Shown here: in pieces, positions 1 to 8,688 of the stretch
How the letters are laid out: the number at the start of each line of letters is the position of its first letter
How positions within the stretch are numbered: the stretch's first letter is position 1
DNA from: UBA5078 sp040384465
Lineage (GTDB): Bacteria > Pseudomonadota > Gammaproteobacteria > Pseudomonadales > Pseudohongiellaceae
Reading direction: 5' to 3'
Assembly (NCBI GenBank): GCA_040384465.1
Contig: JAZKJF010000004.1
Location: 264,633-328,632 of the forward strand
Length of the DNA: 64,000 nucleotides
Program-made: the position numbers and the translations under genes
Notes under the pieces: model-generated
Databases searched by the model: none
What the model saw: the letters and a program-made list of their open reading frames with translations, nothing else
Told to the model about the DNA's origin: nothing

Positions 1-448
1 TGATGGTGGCGTTCGCGGCGACGCTGTTCAGCACATCGGCAACACTGACGAGCTGAACGTTCAAAGTACGGCACAACGCTTTCAGCTCGGCCAGTGCCGG
101 GTCGTCCGCATTGCTCACCAGCAGGCGGGTGACTCCGGCGCAGCTGAGGGCGTGTTCCAGTTCCGGAATCGCGGCTGCCACGTTGAGAGGCACCGCGATG
201 CCGCCTGCACGCCACACACCGAGCAGTGTGGTGACGTAGTCGAGACTCGCGGGCATGAAGAAAGCGATGCGCTCTTCCTGCAGATCGGCTTTGCCCGCGA
301 GCAGGCCGCTGGCGAACTGATTGACGCGCTGATGCAGCGCGGCGTAGGTCCAGGTCTGGTCTCCTGAACCGGACTGCAGGGCGATGTGCTCATTGGTCGG
401 GGTCAGCGTCGGGAAGAATTCAGCTGTCGCGTGTGTGTGTGTCGTCAT
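1..448 (-). CDS. matB: Malonyl-CoA synthetase-like AMP-forming ligase, N-terminal part
   Basis: Only the first 149 residues are in the window; the C-terminus lies beyond base 1. The frame opens with ATG at 446-448 and matches the N-terminal subdomain of acyl-CoA ligases, with TWTYAALHQRVNQFA near residue 35 and a conserved stretch ending in GGIAVPLN around residue 90. The ATP-binding loop and catalytic lysine are outside the window. The gene starts 30 bp after madM on the same strand, so malonate is the likely substrate: malonate + CoA + ATP gives malonyl-CoA. The family is seen directly; the substrate is inferred from the adjacent malonate transporter. Another short-chain acyl-CoA ligase remains possible. 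Confidence 0.75.
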   Translation of the reverse strand, partial: MTTHTHATAEFFPTLTPTNEHIALQSGSGDQTWTYAALHQRVNQFASGLLAGKADLQEERIAFFMPASLDYVTTLLGVWRAGGIAVPLNVAAAIPELEHALSCAGVTRLLVSNADDPALAELKALCRTLNVQLVSVADVLNSVAANATI

Positions 449-478
449 GATGGAATTCCGGGCGAAGGCAGGCGCGCG

Positions 479-1237
479 TCAAACGAGCGCGCGCACAATG
501 AAGTAAAGAATGGACGGCCCCATCAGGCAGCCGAGTCCGGTGTAGAAAGTGGCCGTCATGGCGCCGTAGGGTACGAGGCGCGGATCGGTCGCTGCGAGTC
601 CACCGGCGACGCCACTGGTCGTGCCCATCAGGCCGCCGAACACCATCGCGGACTGCGGGTTGTTGAGGCCGATAGACTTCGCCACCAGCGGCGTGCCGAT
701 CATCACCAGGATGGACTTGACCACCCCGGCCGCCACGCTCAGCGCGATGACCTCAGAGCTGGCGCCAATCGCAGTGCCAGTGACCGGGCCGACGATGTAG
801 GTGACGGCACCGGCGCCGATCGCAGTGATGCTTTCCGCGTCGCGATAACCGAAGGCCACTGCGATCAGCGCGCCGACGATGAAGGAGACGATGACACCTG
901 CGAAGATGGAGATCACGCCGACCACCCCTGCCTTGCGCAATTCACTCAGGTGCACACCGAAGGCGGTGGAGACGATGCCGAAGTCGCGCATCATGCCGCC
1001 GCCCATCAGGCCGATGCCCGCAAGCAAGCCGATGTCGACGACGCCTCTACTGCCGCCAGTGACGGAGCCCGCCCAGTAGGACGCGGCAAGACCGAGAATG
1101 ATGGCGATGGCAGAGCCGTGAATGCGGCCTGCGGTGAGGCGTGCCGACATCACGTAGGAAATCCAGACAGTGATGCCGACGATGGCGAAGGCCGTGATGA
1201 GACCGTTAGCATTGATGACGGTGACGAGAGTGTCCAT
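479..1237 (-). CDS. madM: Malonate transporter subunit MadM
   Basis: A 252-residue, very hydrophobic inner-membrane protein whose length and sequence fit MadM, the larger subunit of the two-part malonate/Na+ carrier first described in Malonomonas. Glycine-rich helical segments such as GIGLMGGGMMRDFG (about 94-107) and VFGGLMGTTSGVAGGLAA (about 200-217) are visible. Its ATG overlaps the madL stop by one base (TAATG), which indicates translational coupling. With MadL it should import malonate across the cytoplasmic membrane for the downstream ligase. Confidence 0.88.
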   Translation of the reverse strand: MDTLVTVINANGLITAFAIVGITVWISYVMSARLTAGRIHGSAIAIILGLAASYWAGSVTGGSRGVVDIGLLAGIGLMGGGMMRDFGIVSTAFGVHLSELRKAGVVGVISIFAGVIVSFIVGALIAVAFGYRDAESITAIGAGAVTYIVGPVTGTAIGASSEVIALSVAAGVVKSILVMIGTPLVAKSIGLNNPQSAMVFGGLMGTTSGVAGGLAATDPRLVPYGAMTATFYTGLGCLMGPSILYFIVRALV

Positions 1238-1647
1238 TACACACCTCCGCTGGTCTTGGTGTGCGACTCTTCGAGCGGCGGCAGCGGTTCACTCTGCGGT
1301 CCGAAGCGACTCAGCACCGGCACCAGCGCGAAGCTGACCACCACTGCACCGACACCCGCGAGCAGTGCCAGCATGCCGCCATCGACAGCGGCCACCACAT
1401 TCTGGCTGGCGGCCATGGCGACGACGATGGGGATATACATCGCGCTCCAGAAGTTGATGCCGGTGGCAGAGGCACCGGTGACAAGCGGCTTGAAGCGTTG
1501 CGACCCCGAGGCCAGCACCAGCAGGAGCATGGCGATGCCGACTCCTCCTACGTTGGCCTGCACGCCGAGCAGCTGCCCAAGCAATTCACCTACGTAAAGA
1601 CCAGCCAGCAGACAGGCCGAGAGAAGCGCAACACCATAAATGATCAT
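1237..1647 (-). CDS. madL: Malonate transporter subunit MadL
   Basis: A 136-residue membrane protein with about four hydrophobic segments and a short charged C-terminal tail. Length and sequence (for example ATGINFWSAMYIPIVVAMAA around residues 84-103) match MadL, the small subunit of the malonate carrier. It is the first gene of madL-madM-matB. An AAGGAA ribosome binding site lies a few bases before the ATG. The upstream gap (1648-1791) is shared with the divergent hydrolase gene and must carry promoters for both; I see no malonate-responsive regulator gene in the window. Confidence 0.87.
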   Translation of the reverse strand: MIIYGVALLSACLLAGLYVGELLGQLLGVQANVGGVGIAMLLLVLASGSQRFKPLVTGASATGINFWSAMYIPIVVAMAASQNVVAAVDGGMLALLAGVGAVVVSFALVPVLSRFGPQSEPLPPLEESHTKTSGGV

Positions 1648-1791
1648 TCGGTTTCCTTGTTCTTATTATTGACTGTGATAACCTCCGGCCGAGTATAGCC
1701 GAGGCGTCTCCCTTGTCACCACACGCGCAGAATCCACTGCGTCAGGCCGAGATGTCTGGTCGTCCGTAACCTCCAGTGAAAGGATTTATTC

Positions 1792-2700
1792 ATGCGCATC
1801 ACCACGCTTTCGTTGTTCGCTCCGGTACTGTACGTCCTCAGCACCATGAGCCCTGCCCTCGCCCAGCTCGCCCCCTCTGCGGAATGGGCGGCGGAGGTCG
1901 AGAGCCGTTATCAGGTCAGCATCGACACGCCTTATGTTTCCCAAGGCGGGGCAGCGCTGGCGATGGATATCTATTCGCGCCGCGACGTCACGACGCCGCA
2001 GCCGACGCTGGTGTTCTTCCACGGCGGCTTCTGGGTGGCGGGTTCCAAGGATGCGCAGATGCTGGCGCTGCTTCCGTGGCTGGAGATGGGTTGGAATGTG
2101 GTCAACGTCGGCTATCGACTCGGCGGCACAGCACCGGCACCGGCCGCGCTGGTCGATGCCTTCTGTGCCCTGCGGTTCGTGGGCACCGAGGCGGCGCGCT
2201 TCAATATCGATACGTCACGGATCGTGGTCAGTGGCCAGTCCGCAGGCGGCCATCTCGCGCTGTCTATGGGCATGATTCCCGACACTGAGGGATTCTCTGC
2301 TGGCTGCCCGGAAGGGACCACGCCGCAGGTCGCGGCCGTGATCAACTGGTTCGGTGTGACGGATGTGCAGGACGTGATCGAAGGCACCAACGCTCAGCCT
2401 AACGCTGCACGCTGGTTCGCGGGCGTGGCTGATGCCAGAACGCTGGCTCAGCGCCTGTCTCCCCTGCGCTACGTCCGCGACGGCTTGCCACCGATCCTGA
2501 CTATTCAGGGCGATGCCGATCCGATTGTGCCTTACGCACAGGGCGTGGCACTGCACCGGGCGCTGGCGGCGACCAACGTGCGCAACCAGTTGCTGACGAT
2601 TCCGGCGGGCGGCCATGGACGCTTCACTGGTGAACAGCGCAAGCTGATCTACACGACCATTCAGGAATTCCTGATGGAGTCGGGATTCACATTCTTCTAA
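1792..2700 (+). CDS. Secreted alpha/beta-hydrolase (carboxylesterase/BD-FAE-like)
   Basis: A 302-residue protein with an N-terminal signal peptide ending near ALAQ (residue about 25). The oxyanion-hole motif FFHGGFW (about 75-81) and the nucleophile elbow GQSAGG (about 149-154) place it in the alpha/beta-hydrolase esterase group. A later GDADPIVP segment supplies the likely acidic residue and GGHGRF the catalytic histidine. It probably hydrolyses an ester in the periplasm or outside the cell; the substrate cannot be read from the sequence. A GAAAGGA site precedes the ATG. It diverges from madL. A single REP half-element starts one base after the stop. Confidence 0.82.
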   Translation: MRITTLSLFAPVLYVLSTMSPALAQLAPSAEWAAEVESRYQVSIDTPYVSQGGAALAMDIYSRRDVTTPQPTLVFFHGGFWVAGSKDAQMLALLPWLEMGWNVVNVGYRLGGTAPAPAALVDAFCALRFVGTEAARFNIDTSRIVVSGQSAGGHLALSMGMIPDTEGFSAGCPEGTTPQVAAVINWFGVTDVQDVIEGTNAQPNAARWFAGVADARTLAQRLSPLRYVRDGLPPILTIQGDADPIVPYAQGVALHRALAATNVRNQLLTIPAGGHGRFTGEQRKLIYTTIQEFLMESGFTFF

Positions 2701-2725
2701 TGTGGGAGCGAGCCTGCTCCCACAG
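2701..2725. repeat. REP-like palindromic element, single copy
   Basis: The palindrome TGTGGGAGCGAG-CCTG-CTCCCACA begins directly after the hydrolase stop codon. It has the same core as three longer elements at 3151, 7558 and 20875. No U-run follows, so it is better described as a REP-type repeat than as a terminator. Confidence 0.75.
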
Positions 2726-2751
2726 AAACAATGACATAAGCAGGATCATCT

Positions 2752-3129
2752 ATGAACGAACTGTATTCGCACCACCCCGCAATGTTCAGAAGCAACCCGC
2801 TGGGCTTCATCCTGGCGCTGATACTGGTGCCGGTCGGCGTCGGCATCCTCATCTTTCTGTACTGGTTTCTGATGAACAAGTCGTCGAAGTTGGTCGTGAC
2901 CGAGCACGGCGTGTTGTACGAGAAGGGGCTGCTCAGCAAGGAGCGTTCGGAGATTGATCTGGATGGGATTCGCACCGTGAAGGTGTCGCAGTCGCTGCTG
3001 AACCGCATGTTCGGCGTGGGCACTATCGAGCTGTTCACCTCGGGCGACAGGCCAGAGATCGTCGCCAAGGGCATGCCGGACCCGCACAAGGTGCGCGAGA
3101 TCGTCAAGGCACGCCAGGCGAAGAACTAG
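2752..3129 (+). CDS. Small membrane protein with bacterial PH domain
   Basis: A 125-residue protein: a strongly hydrophobic segment at about residues 17-41, then a domain resembling bacterial PH (DUF304/bPH2-type) modules. The pattern SSKLVVTEHGVLYEKGLLSK (about 44-63) followed by a DLDGIRTVKVSQSLLNR segment is typical. A role at the inner membrane is likely but the function is unknown. It lies between two REP elements and is not obviously part of an operon. Start chosen at the ATG at 2752. Confidence 0.72.
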   Translation: MNELYSHHPAMFRSNPLGFILALILVPVGVGILIFLYWFLMNKSSKLVVTEHGVLYEKGLLSKERSEIDLDGIRTVKVSQSLLNRMFGVGTIELFTSGDRPEIVAKGMPDPHKVREIVKARQAKN

Positions 3130-3150
3130 AGAGATTTGGAAAATCTCCCT

Positions 3151-3219
3151 GTATGAGCGAGCCCTGCTCGCGACCGAGGTCTGTAGAAAATCGGTCGCCT
3201 GCAGGGCAGGCTCCTACAG
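3151..3219. repeat. REP pair (BIME-like), convergent between PH-domain gene and ispH
   Basis: Two diverged REP units face each other: the left reads GTATGAGCGAGCCCTGCTCG and the right ends in GGGCAGGCTCCTACAG, with CGACCG/CGGTCG arms inside. The element fills the gap between two converging genes and could fold into a long hairpin in either transcript. Confidence 0.7.
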
Positions 3220-3233
3220 AGGCCAGCGCAAGA

Positions 3234-4232
3234 TCACACCCGGCGCAGCTCTTTGGGCATGCTGAAGACGATGTTCTCTTCGACGCCCCTCAGCTCTTCC
3301 GGGTCCTGATGGCAAATCTCCCGCAGGCGTTCCACCACCTGCTGCACCAGCACCTCCGGCGCCGAAGCTCCGGCAGTGACGCCGAAACGGGTCTTGCCGA
3401 CAAACCACTCCGGCTTCACGTCCTCGACGCTGTCGATCAGATACGACTCGCAGCCCAGCCGCTCGGCCAGCTCTTTCAGGCGGTTTGAATTCGAACTGTT
3501 AGGGGAGCCCACCACCAGCACCAGCTCACACTCCAGCGCGAGTTGCTTCACTGCGTCCTGGCGGTTCTGCGTGGCATAACAGATGTCCTTCTTGCGTGGT
3601 CCTTCGATTTCCGGAAAACGCTCGCGCAGGGCGTCAATGATGCGGGACGTATCGTCCATCGACAGCGTGGTCTGCGTGACATAGGACAAGTGTTCAGGCT
3701 TCAACACCTGCAGTTTCTGCACGTCCTCGACGGACTCGACCAGATAAATCTTGCCACCGGCGCTCTCGTCGTACTGCCCCATGGTGCCTTCCACTTCCGG
3801 GTGGAATTGGTGGCCGATGAGGATGCACTCGCGCCCGGCCTGACTGAACCCGACCACTTCCAGATGCACTTTCGTCACCAGCGGGCAGGTCGCATCGAAC
3901 ACCTTGAAGCCACGTTGCTCCGCTTCTTCCTTCACGGACTGGGCAACGCCATGGGCGCTGAAGACAACGATGGAGGAGCGTCCGGCAGCATCGATCGCGG
4001 GGATGTCCGCGAGCTCATCGACAAAAATGGCGCCGCGCTGACGCAGCGTGTCCACGACAAACTTGTTATGCACGACTTCGTGGCGCACGTAGATCGGCGC
4101 ACCGTAAATATCCAGCGCCCGGTTGACGATGTCGATGGCACGATCCACTCCCGCGCAAAATCCGCGCGGATTGGCCAGATGAATATGGGCCGGTTGACGC
4201 TGCGTGGCTTCTTGAATCTGCACTGCGCTCAT
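3234..4232 (-). CDS. ispH: 4-hydroxy-3-methylbut-2-enyl diphosphate reductase IspH (LytB)
   Basis: A 332-residue cytoplasmic iron-sulfur enzyme of the last step of the MEP isoprenoid pathway, which reduces HMBPP to IPP and DMAPP. The three cluster cysteines are visible in NPRGFCAGVDRA (Cys26), FDATCPLV and DICYATQNRQ. The catalytic glutamate lies in HPEVEGTMG and the substrate-binding SPNSSNSNRL motif is present. The start overlaps the fkpB stop by 4 bp (ATGA). It is the last gene of ribF-ileS-fkpB-ispH. Confidence 0.97.
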   Translation of the reverse strand: MSAVQIQEATQRQPAHIHLANPRGFCAGVDRAIDIVNRALDIYGAPIYVRHEVVHNKFVVDTLRQRGAIFVDELADIPAIDAAGRSSIVVFSAHGVAQSVKEEAEQRGFKVFDATCPLVTKVHLEVVGFSQAGRECILIGHQFHPEVEGTMGQYDESAGGKIYLVESVEDVQKLQVLKPEHLSYVTQTTLSMDDTSRIIDALRERFPEIEGPRKKDICYATQNRQDAVKQLALECELVLVVGSPNSSNSNRLKELAERLGCESYLIDSVEDVKPEWFVGKTRFGVTAGASAPEVLVQQVVERLREICHQDPEELRGVEENIVFSMPKELRRV

Positions 4233-4714
4233 GGTTTGAACTCCATCACCTGCACACCGGCAGGAATCACAGAAAATATCTCGGCGGTAAAACGAATCGC
4301 ACGACCTGAAAGCGGGTGATTGAAATCCACCACGAGGGTGTCCTCATCGATGGACTTCACCACGCCTGGAATCTCGAATCCGCCAGTGTCCGTAAACGAG
4401 AGCACCGTGCCTTCCACCACCGGGTCGGTCGAATTGGCGAGCAGCCCGGCAAACTTGCGACGCGGCAGCACCTGCACGTTGTCCGGGTTGCTGGCGCCGA
4501 AACTCTGCTCGGCAGACAGCAGCACGCTGGTCTTCTCGCCCGCTGCCAAACCCAGCAACGCATTCTCAAACCCTGGCAGCAGACTGCCATCCCCGACCAC
4601 GAAGGTCGCCGGGGATTTGTCGAAGTTGCTGTCGATGACAGAGCCATCGTCCAGCGCCAGCGAAAAGTGCAGCGTCACGCGGCTGCCCTGTGCGATCACG
4701 GCCTTGTCAGGCAT
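4229..4714 (-). CDS. fkpB: FKBP-type peptidyl-prolyl isomerase (SlpA/FkpB family)
   Basis: A 161-residue FKBP domain. It starts MPDKAVIAQGSRVTLHFSLA, and GDGSLLPGFENALLGLAAGE (about 48-67) is the typical SlpA/FkpB active-site region, with NHPLSGRAIRF near the C-terminus. It catalyses proline isomerisation during folding. Its ATG (4712-4714) overlaps the end of ileS by 8 bp and its stop overlaps ispH by 4 bp. A longer in-frame extension upstream exists, but that part is the ileS coding sequence in another frame. In E. coli lspA lies between ileS and this gene; here there is no room for it. Confidence 0.93.
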   Translation of the reverse strand: MPDKAVIAQGSRVTLHFSLALDDGSVIDSNFDKSPATFVVGDGSLLPGFENALLGLAAGEKTSVLLSAEQSFGASNPDNVQVLPRRKFAGLLANSTDPVVEGTVLSFTDTGGFEIPGVVKSIDEDTLVVDFNHPLSGRAIRFTAEIFSVIPAGVQVMEFKP

Positions 4715-7538
4715 ACAGACGCTTCTCGCCAACACCGTCGATGTTCTCGACACAGCGCAGACACAGTTCCGGATGCGCGGCGTGTGAGCCGATGTCGGCA
4801 CGGTGATGCCAGCAGCGCACGCACTTGGTATGGGCTGACGGCGTGATTCGGAGCTGCAGCCCCGGCACTTCGGTAGCAGCAACATCGACGGCGGCGCTCA
4901 TTGGTTGCAGCGCCGCATGCGACACCATCAGCACAAAGCGCAGTTCGTCGTCGAGGCGGCTCAGCAACGAGTTCAGCCCGGCATCACAGAACAGCGTGAC
5001 CTCGGCACTCAGGGCCGCGCCGATCAGTTTGTCGTTGCGCTGTTTCTCCAGCTCTTTGTTCACAGCCGTCTTCACCGCCATGACCTGTTGCCAGAAGTGA
5101 TCGTCCATCTCCGCAGACTCGGCGAGCAGCGGCAGCCCCTCGGAGAACTGGCTGAGGAACACAGACTCGGCGCGCTGGCCAGGAATGCTTGCCCAGATCT
5201 CATCGGCCGTGAAACTGGTGATCGGGGCGATCAGCTTGCTGAGGATTTCCACGATGTGGTACATCGCCGTCTGCGTGGAGCGCCGCGCCAGACAATCGTC
5301 GCGCGTGGTGTACTGACGGTCCTTGATCACGTCCAGATAGAAGCTGCCCAGCTCGATGACGCAGAAGTTGTGCACCTTCTGGTAGACGCCCAGGAAGTGG
5401 TAATTCTCGTAGTCTTCCACGACCTGCTGCTGCAGCAGTTGCGCCTGGCGGGTGATCCAGTAATCGAGCGCGACCATGTTGTCGGGCGCGACGAGATTCT
5501 GTGCCGGATCGAAACCGCTCAAGTTGGAGAGCAGGAAGCGTGCGGTGTTACGGATGCGGCGGTAAGAATCGGCGACGCGCTTGAGCACTTCGGTAGAGGC
5601 CGTCATCTCGCCACGGAAATCCGTGGACGCGACCCACAGACGCAGGATGTCGGCGCCGTATTCCTGGAACACTTCCTTCGGAGAGATGGTGTTGCCGAGC
5701 GACTTGGACATCTTGTAGCCCTTGGCATCCACGGTGAAACCGTGGGTCAGCACCTGCCGATAAGGCGCCGTGCCGTGCATGGCCACTGCTGTTTTCAAGG
5801 ACGACTGGAACCAGCCGCGATGCTGGTCCGAACCTTCCAGATACAGATCGGCCGGATAGCCCAGGCCGCGCTGCTGCAGCACGGAATAGTGAGTGACGCC
5901 AGAATCGAACCAGACGTCCAACGTGTCGGTGACCTTGCTGTACAGCGCCGCCTCGGCACCGAGCAGGTCTTCTGCAGTCAGTTCGAACCAGGCGTCGATA
6001 CCCTTCTGCTCGATGCGCAGCGCCACTTCCTCGATCAGCTCAGCCGTGCGCGGGTGTAGTTGCTGCGTCTCTTTGTTGACGAACAGCGTGATCGGCACGC
6101 CCCAGGTGCGCTGACGGGAGACACACCAGTCCGGGCTACCCTTGAGCATCAGCTCGATGCGCGCCTGACCCCAGTCGGGAATCCACTTCACCTTGGCGAC
6201 AGCATCCAGCGCGGACTGCAACAGCCCCTGCTCGCTCATGCTGATGAACCACTGCGGCGTGGCGCGATAGATCAGTGGCGTCTTGGTGCGCCAGCAGTGT
6301 GCGTAGCTGTGCACGATCTTCTTCACGGCGACCAGCGCGTGACGTTCTTTAAGTTCTTCGATGACCAGCTCGTCGGCCTTGTAGACATGCGCGCCAGCAA
6401 ATTTACCTGCAGCACCGGTGAAGACACCGTCATCGTCCACCAGATTCAGCGTGCCCAGCCCGTAGGCCATGCCGACGTTGAAGTCGTCCACGCCGTGATC
6501 GGGTGCCGTGTGCACCGCCCCGGTACCGGCATCGGTGGTGACATGCGCGCCGAGGATGACCGGCACCTGCTTGTCCACAAATGGATGCTGCAGCAGCAGC
6601 TTCTCCAGCGCCGCACCCTTGACGCTGCCGAGCACCTCATAGGACTCGCTGCCGTAGCGCTGCATGATCTCGTCGACCATGGCGGTGGCCAACACGAGTG
6701 TCTCGCGGCCACTTTCCAGCGCGCAGTCCACCAGCGCGTATTCGAGTTCGGCATTCAGGCATACGGCCTGGTTGGAAGGCAGCGTCCAGGGAGTGGTGGT
6801 CCAGATGACGACGGACACCTTCTGCACGCCGTCCAGATTCAGTTTGACGCCCTGACCTTTGAATCGTGCAAAAAGCTCTGCCGGATTTGCCACCGGGAAG
6901 CGCACATCGATCGCGAACGAGGTTTTGTCCTGATATTCGACTTCGGCTTCGGCCAGCGCCGAGCCCCCGACCACGCTCCAGTAAACGGGCTTGAAGCCCT
7001 TCACCAGATGGCCGTTGGCGGCGATCTTGCCGAGCGCGCGCACGGTGTCGGCCTCGGTCTTGAAATTCATGGTGAGGTAGGGGTTCGCCCAGTCACCGAG
7101 CACGCCAAGACGCACGAAGTCCTGCTTCTGGATCTCGACCTGTGCCGCTGCGTATTCGCGACAGGCTTTGCGGAACTCGGCGAAGGAGACCTTCTTGCCA
7201 GCCTTGCCGAGTTTCTTCTCGACGTTGTGCTCGATGGGCAGGCCGTGACAATCCCAGCCCGGCACGTAAGGCGAATCGAAACCCGCCAGGGTTTTGGCCT
7301 TGACGATGAAATCCTTGAGTGACTTGTTGACCGCGTGCCCGAGGTGCAGCTCGCCATTGGCATAGGGCGGGCCGTCGTGCAGGACAAAGCGTGGCCTGCC
7401 CGCGCTGATGGCGCGAATCTTCCCGTACAGGTCCATGGCTTGCCAGCGGGCCAGCATCTCCGGCTCGCGCTGCGCGAGACTGGCTTTCATGGGGAACTCT
7501 GTCTGTGGCAGGTTCAGGGTGGTTTTGTAGTCAGTCAT
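4707..7538 (-). CDS. ileS: Isoleucyl-tRNA synthetase
   Basis: A 943-residue class I aminoacyl-tRNA synthetase, the usual length of the bacterial-type enzyme. The HIGH motif appears as HLGH at residues 65-68 within PPYANGELHLGHA, and KMSKS near residue 605 within GYKMSKSLGN. The C-terminal zinc site is present in CVRCWHHRAD and ELCLRCVEN. It charges tRNA-Ile and contains the editing domain between the two halves of the catalytic core. It lies 89 bp after ribF, with a REP pair in that gap, and overlaps fkpB. Confidence 0.98.
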   Translation of the reverse strand: MTDYKTTLNLPQTEFPMKASLAQREPEMLARWQAMDLYGKIRAISAGRPRFVLHDGPPYANGELHLGHAVNKSLKDFIVKAKTLAGFDSPYVPGWDCHGLPIEHNVEKKLGKAGKKVSFAEFRKACREYAAAQVEIQKQDFVRLGVLGDWANPYLTMNFKTEADTVRALGKIAANGHLVKGFKPVYWSVVGGSALAEAEVEYQDKTSFAIDVRFPVANPAELFARFKGQGVKLNLDGVQKVSVVIWTTTPWTLPSNQAVCLNAELEYALVDCALESGRETLVLATAMVDEIMQRYGSESYEVLGSVKGAALEKLLLQHPFVDKQVPVILGAHVTTDAGTGAVHTAPDHGVDDFNVGMAYGLGTLNLVDDDGVFTGAAGKFAGAHVYKADELVIEELKERHALVAVKKIVHSYAHCWRTKTPLIYRATPQWFISMSEQGLLQSALDAVAKVKWIPDWGQARIELMLKGSPDWCVSRQRTWGVPITLFVNKETQQLHPRTAELIEEVALRIEQKGIDAWFELTAEDLLGAEAALYSKVTDTLDVWFDSGVTHYSVLQQRGLGYPADLYLEGSDQHRGWFQSSLKTAVAMHGTAPYRQVLTHGFTVDAKGYKMSKSLGNTISPKEVFQEYGADILRLWVASTDFRGEMTASTEVLKRVADSYRRIRNTARFLLSNLSGFDPAQNLVAPDNMVALDYWITRQAQLLQQQVVEDYENYHFLGVYQKVHNFCVIELGSFYLDVIKDRQYTTRDDCLARRSTQTAMYHIVEILSKLIAPITSFTADEIWASIPGQRAESVFLSQFSEGLPLLAESAEMDDHFWQQVMAVKTAVNKELEKQRNDKLIGAALSAEVTLFCDAGLNSLLSRLDDELRFVLMVSHAALQPMSAAVDVAATEVPGLQLRITPSAHTKCVRCWHHRADIGSHAAHPELCLRCVENIDGVGEKRLYA

Positions 7539-7557
7539 CTCTTCAACCTATCTCTTA

Positions 7558-7624
7558 TGTGGGAGCGGGCCTGCCCGCGATGGGGCTGTGCCGACATCAA
7601 TCGCGAGCAGGCTCGCTCCCACAG
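7558..7624. repeat. REP pair between ribF and ileS
   Basis: TGTGGGAGCGGGCCTGCCCG on the left is mirrored by CGAGCAGGCTCGCTCCCACA on the right, around a short central spacer. It lies inside the ribF-ileS transcription unit, so it may affect differential mRNA stability between the two genes. Confidence 0.8.
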
Positions 7625-7627
7625 TTT

Positions 7628-8587
7628 TTAAAGGGGCATTTCCTTTTCGAAAAATTCTCTGGTGGTCTGCACGTCAATCGCGATGCGCGCCTGCAGCTCC
7701 TCCAGCGACGCGAACTTCTGCTCGTCACGGATCTTGTGGCGGAAGATCACCGTGATCTTCTCGCCGTAGATATCGCTGTCAAAATCCAGCAGATGCACTT
7801 CCAGCACGGCCTTGCTGCTGTCCGTCACTGTAGGCCGGTAACCGATATTCGCCGCGCCTTTCAGAAAACGTTCCGCCATCTCTTCGTTGTCGACCCGCAC
7901 GTCGCAGGCATACACGCCATGCAGCGGCAGTGTCTTGCGGTCGAGGCGCACATTGCAGGTCGGGAAGCCCAGATCGCGCCCGAGCTGCTGCCCCTGCACG
8001 ACCGTGCCCGAGATGCTGTAGGGCCGATTGAGCAACAGCTCCACCAGCTCGAAATCGCCGCGTGCCAGCTGCTCTCGCACATAGGTACTGCTGATCCGCA
8101 CGCCATTGTGGACACAGCTGGCGGTCTCGACAAGCTCGAAACCGTGCTGCTCGCCATAGCGCTGCAGCATGGCGAAATCGCCACGCCGCTGATGACCGAA
8201 ACGGAAGTCGTTGCCGATGATGAGGCTCTGCAGCCCGAGACCCTGCACCAACATCGTCTCGATGTAGTCCTCGGCGCTGAGTCGGGAGAGCGCTTCGTCA
8301 AAGCGCAGTTTGAACACGAAATCGATGCCCTGCTCTTCCAGCAACTGCAGCTTCTCGCTCAGTTCGCAGAGGCGGGCTGGACAATCACGCGGAGTGGCAG
8401 CGAAGAATTCTTCAGGGTGGGGTTCAATCAGAATCACCAGCGACGGCGCTCCGAACTCCGCCGCCTTGGCACGCAGTTGCTGCAGGATCAGTTGATGGCC
8501 GGTGTGTACGCCATCAAATTTGCCTATCGTCGCCACACAATGGCTGTGGTGGCGGCGAAAGCTGTCGGTGTCCTCGATCACTATCAT
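7628..8587 (-). CDS. ribF: Bifunctional riboflavin kinase / FAD synthetase
   Basis: A 319-residue cytoplasmic enzyme that makes FMN and then FAD. The N-terminal nucleotidyltransferase domain shows GKFDGVHTGHQLIL (about 23-36), and GNDFRFGHQRRGD is the second conserved motif. The C-terminal riboflavin kinase domain has GRDLGFPTCNVRL and HGVYACDVRV. It is the first gene of the cluster. A sigma70-like promoter lies about 50 bp upstream. The C-terminus is followed by a REP pair before ileS. Confidence 0.97.
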   Translation of the reverse strand: MIVIEDTDSFRRHHSHCVATIGKFDGVHTGHQLILQQLRAKAAEFGAPSLVILIEPHPEEFFAATPRDCPARLCELSEKLQLLEEQGIDFVFKLRFDEALSRLSAEDYIETMLVQGLGLQSLIIGNDFRFGHQRRGDFAMLQRYGEQHGFELVETASCVHNGVRISSTYVREQLARGDFELVELLLNRPYSISGTVVQGQQLGRDLGFPTCNVRLDRKTLPLHGVYACDVRVDNEEMAERFLKGAANIGYRPTVTDSSKAVLEVHLLDFDSDIYGEKITVIFRHKIRDEQKFASLEELQARIAIDVQTTREFFEKEMPL

Positions 8588-8636
8588 GTTCTGAGTCGCA
8601 GCGGCAACGGGCCGCGTGAGGGTATAAAGGCGCGCG

Positions 8637-8666
8637 ATTATACCCGTTTATGCTGCGGGGCCTCAA
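8637..8666 (-). promoter_or_regulatory. Predicted sigma70 promoter of ribF cluster
   Basis: On the minus strand TTGAGG (8661-8666) and a perfect TATAAT (8637-8642) are separated by 18 bp. Transcription would start near 8630, leaving a leader of about 42 nt before the ribF ATG. Confidence 0.65.
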
Positions 8667-8688
8667 AGAACTTTAGCCTTTCAAAAGG

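Noticed and set aside
386..1597. A 403-codon open frame antisense to madL and madM
   Set aside because: madL and madM are recognised and coupled; the antisense translation is charged and repetitive without domain features.
2701..2725. REP element read as a Rho-independent terminator of the hydrolase gene
   Set aside because: No U-run follows the hairpin, and the same sequence recurs elsewhere inside an operon (7558-7624).
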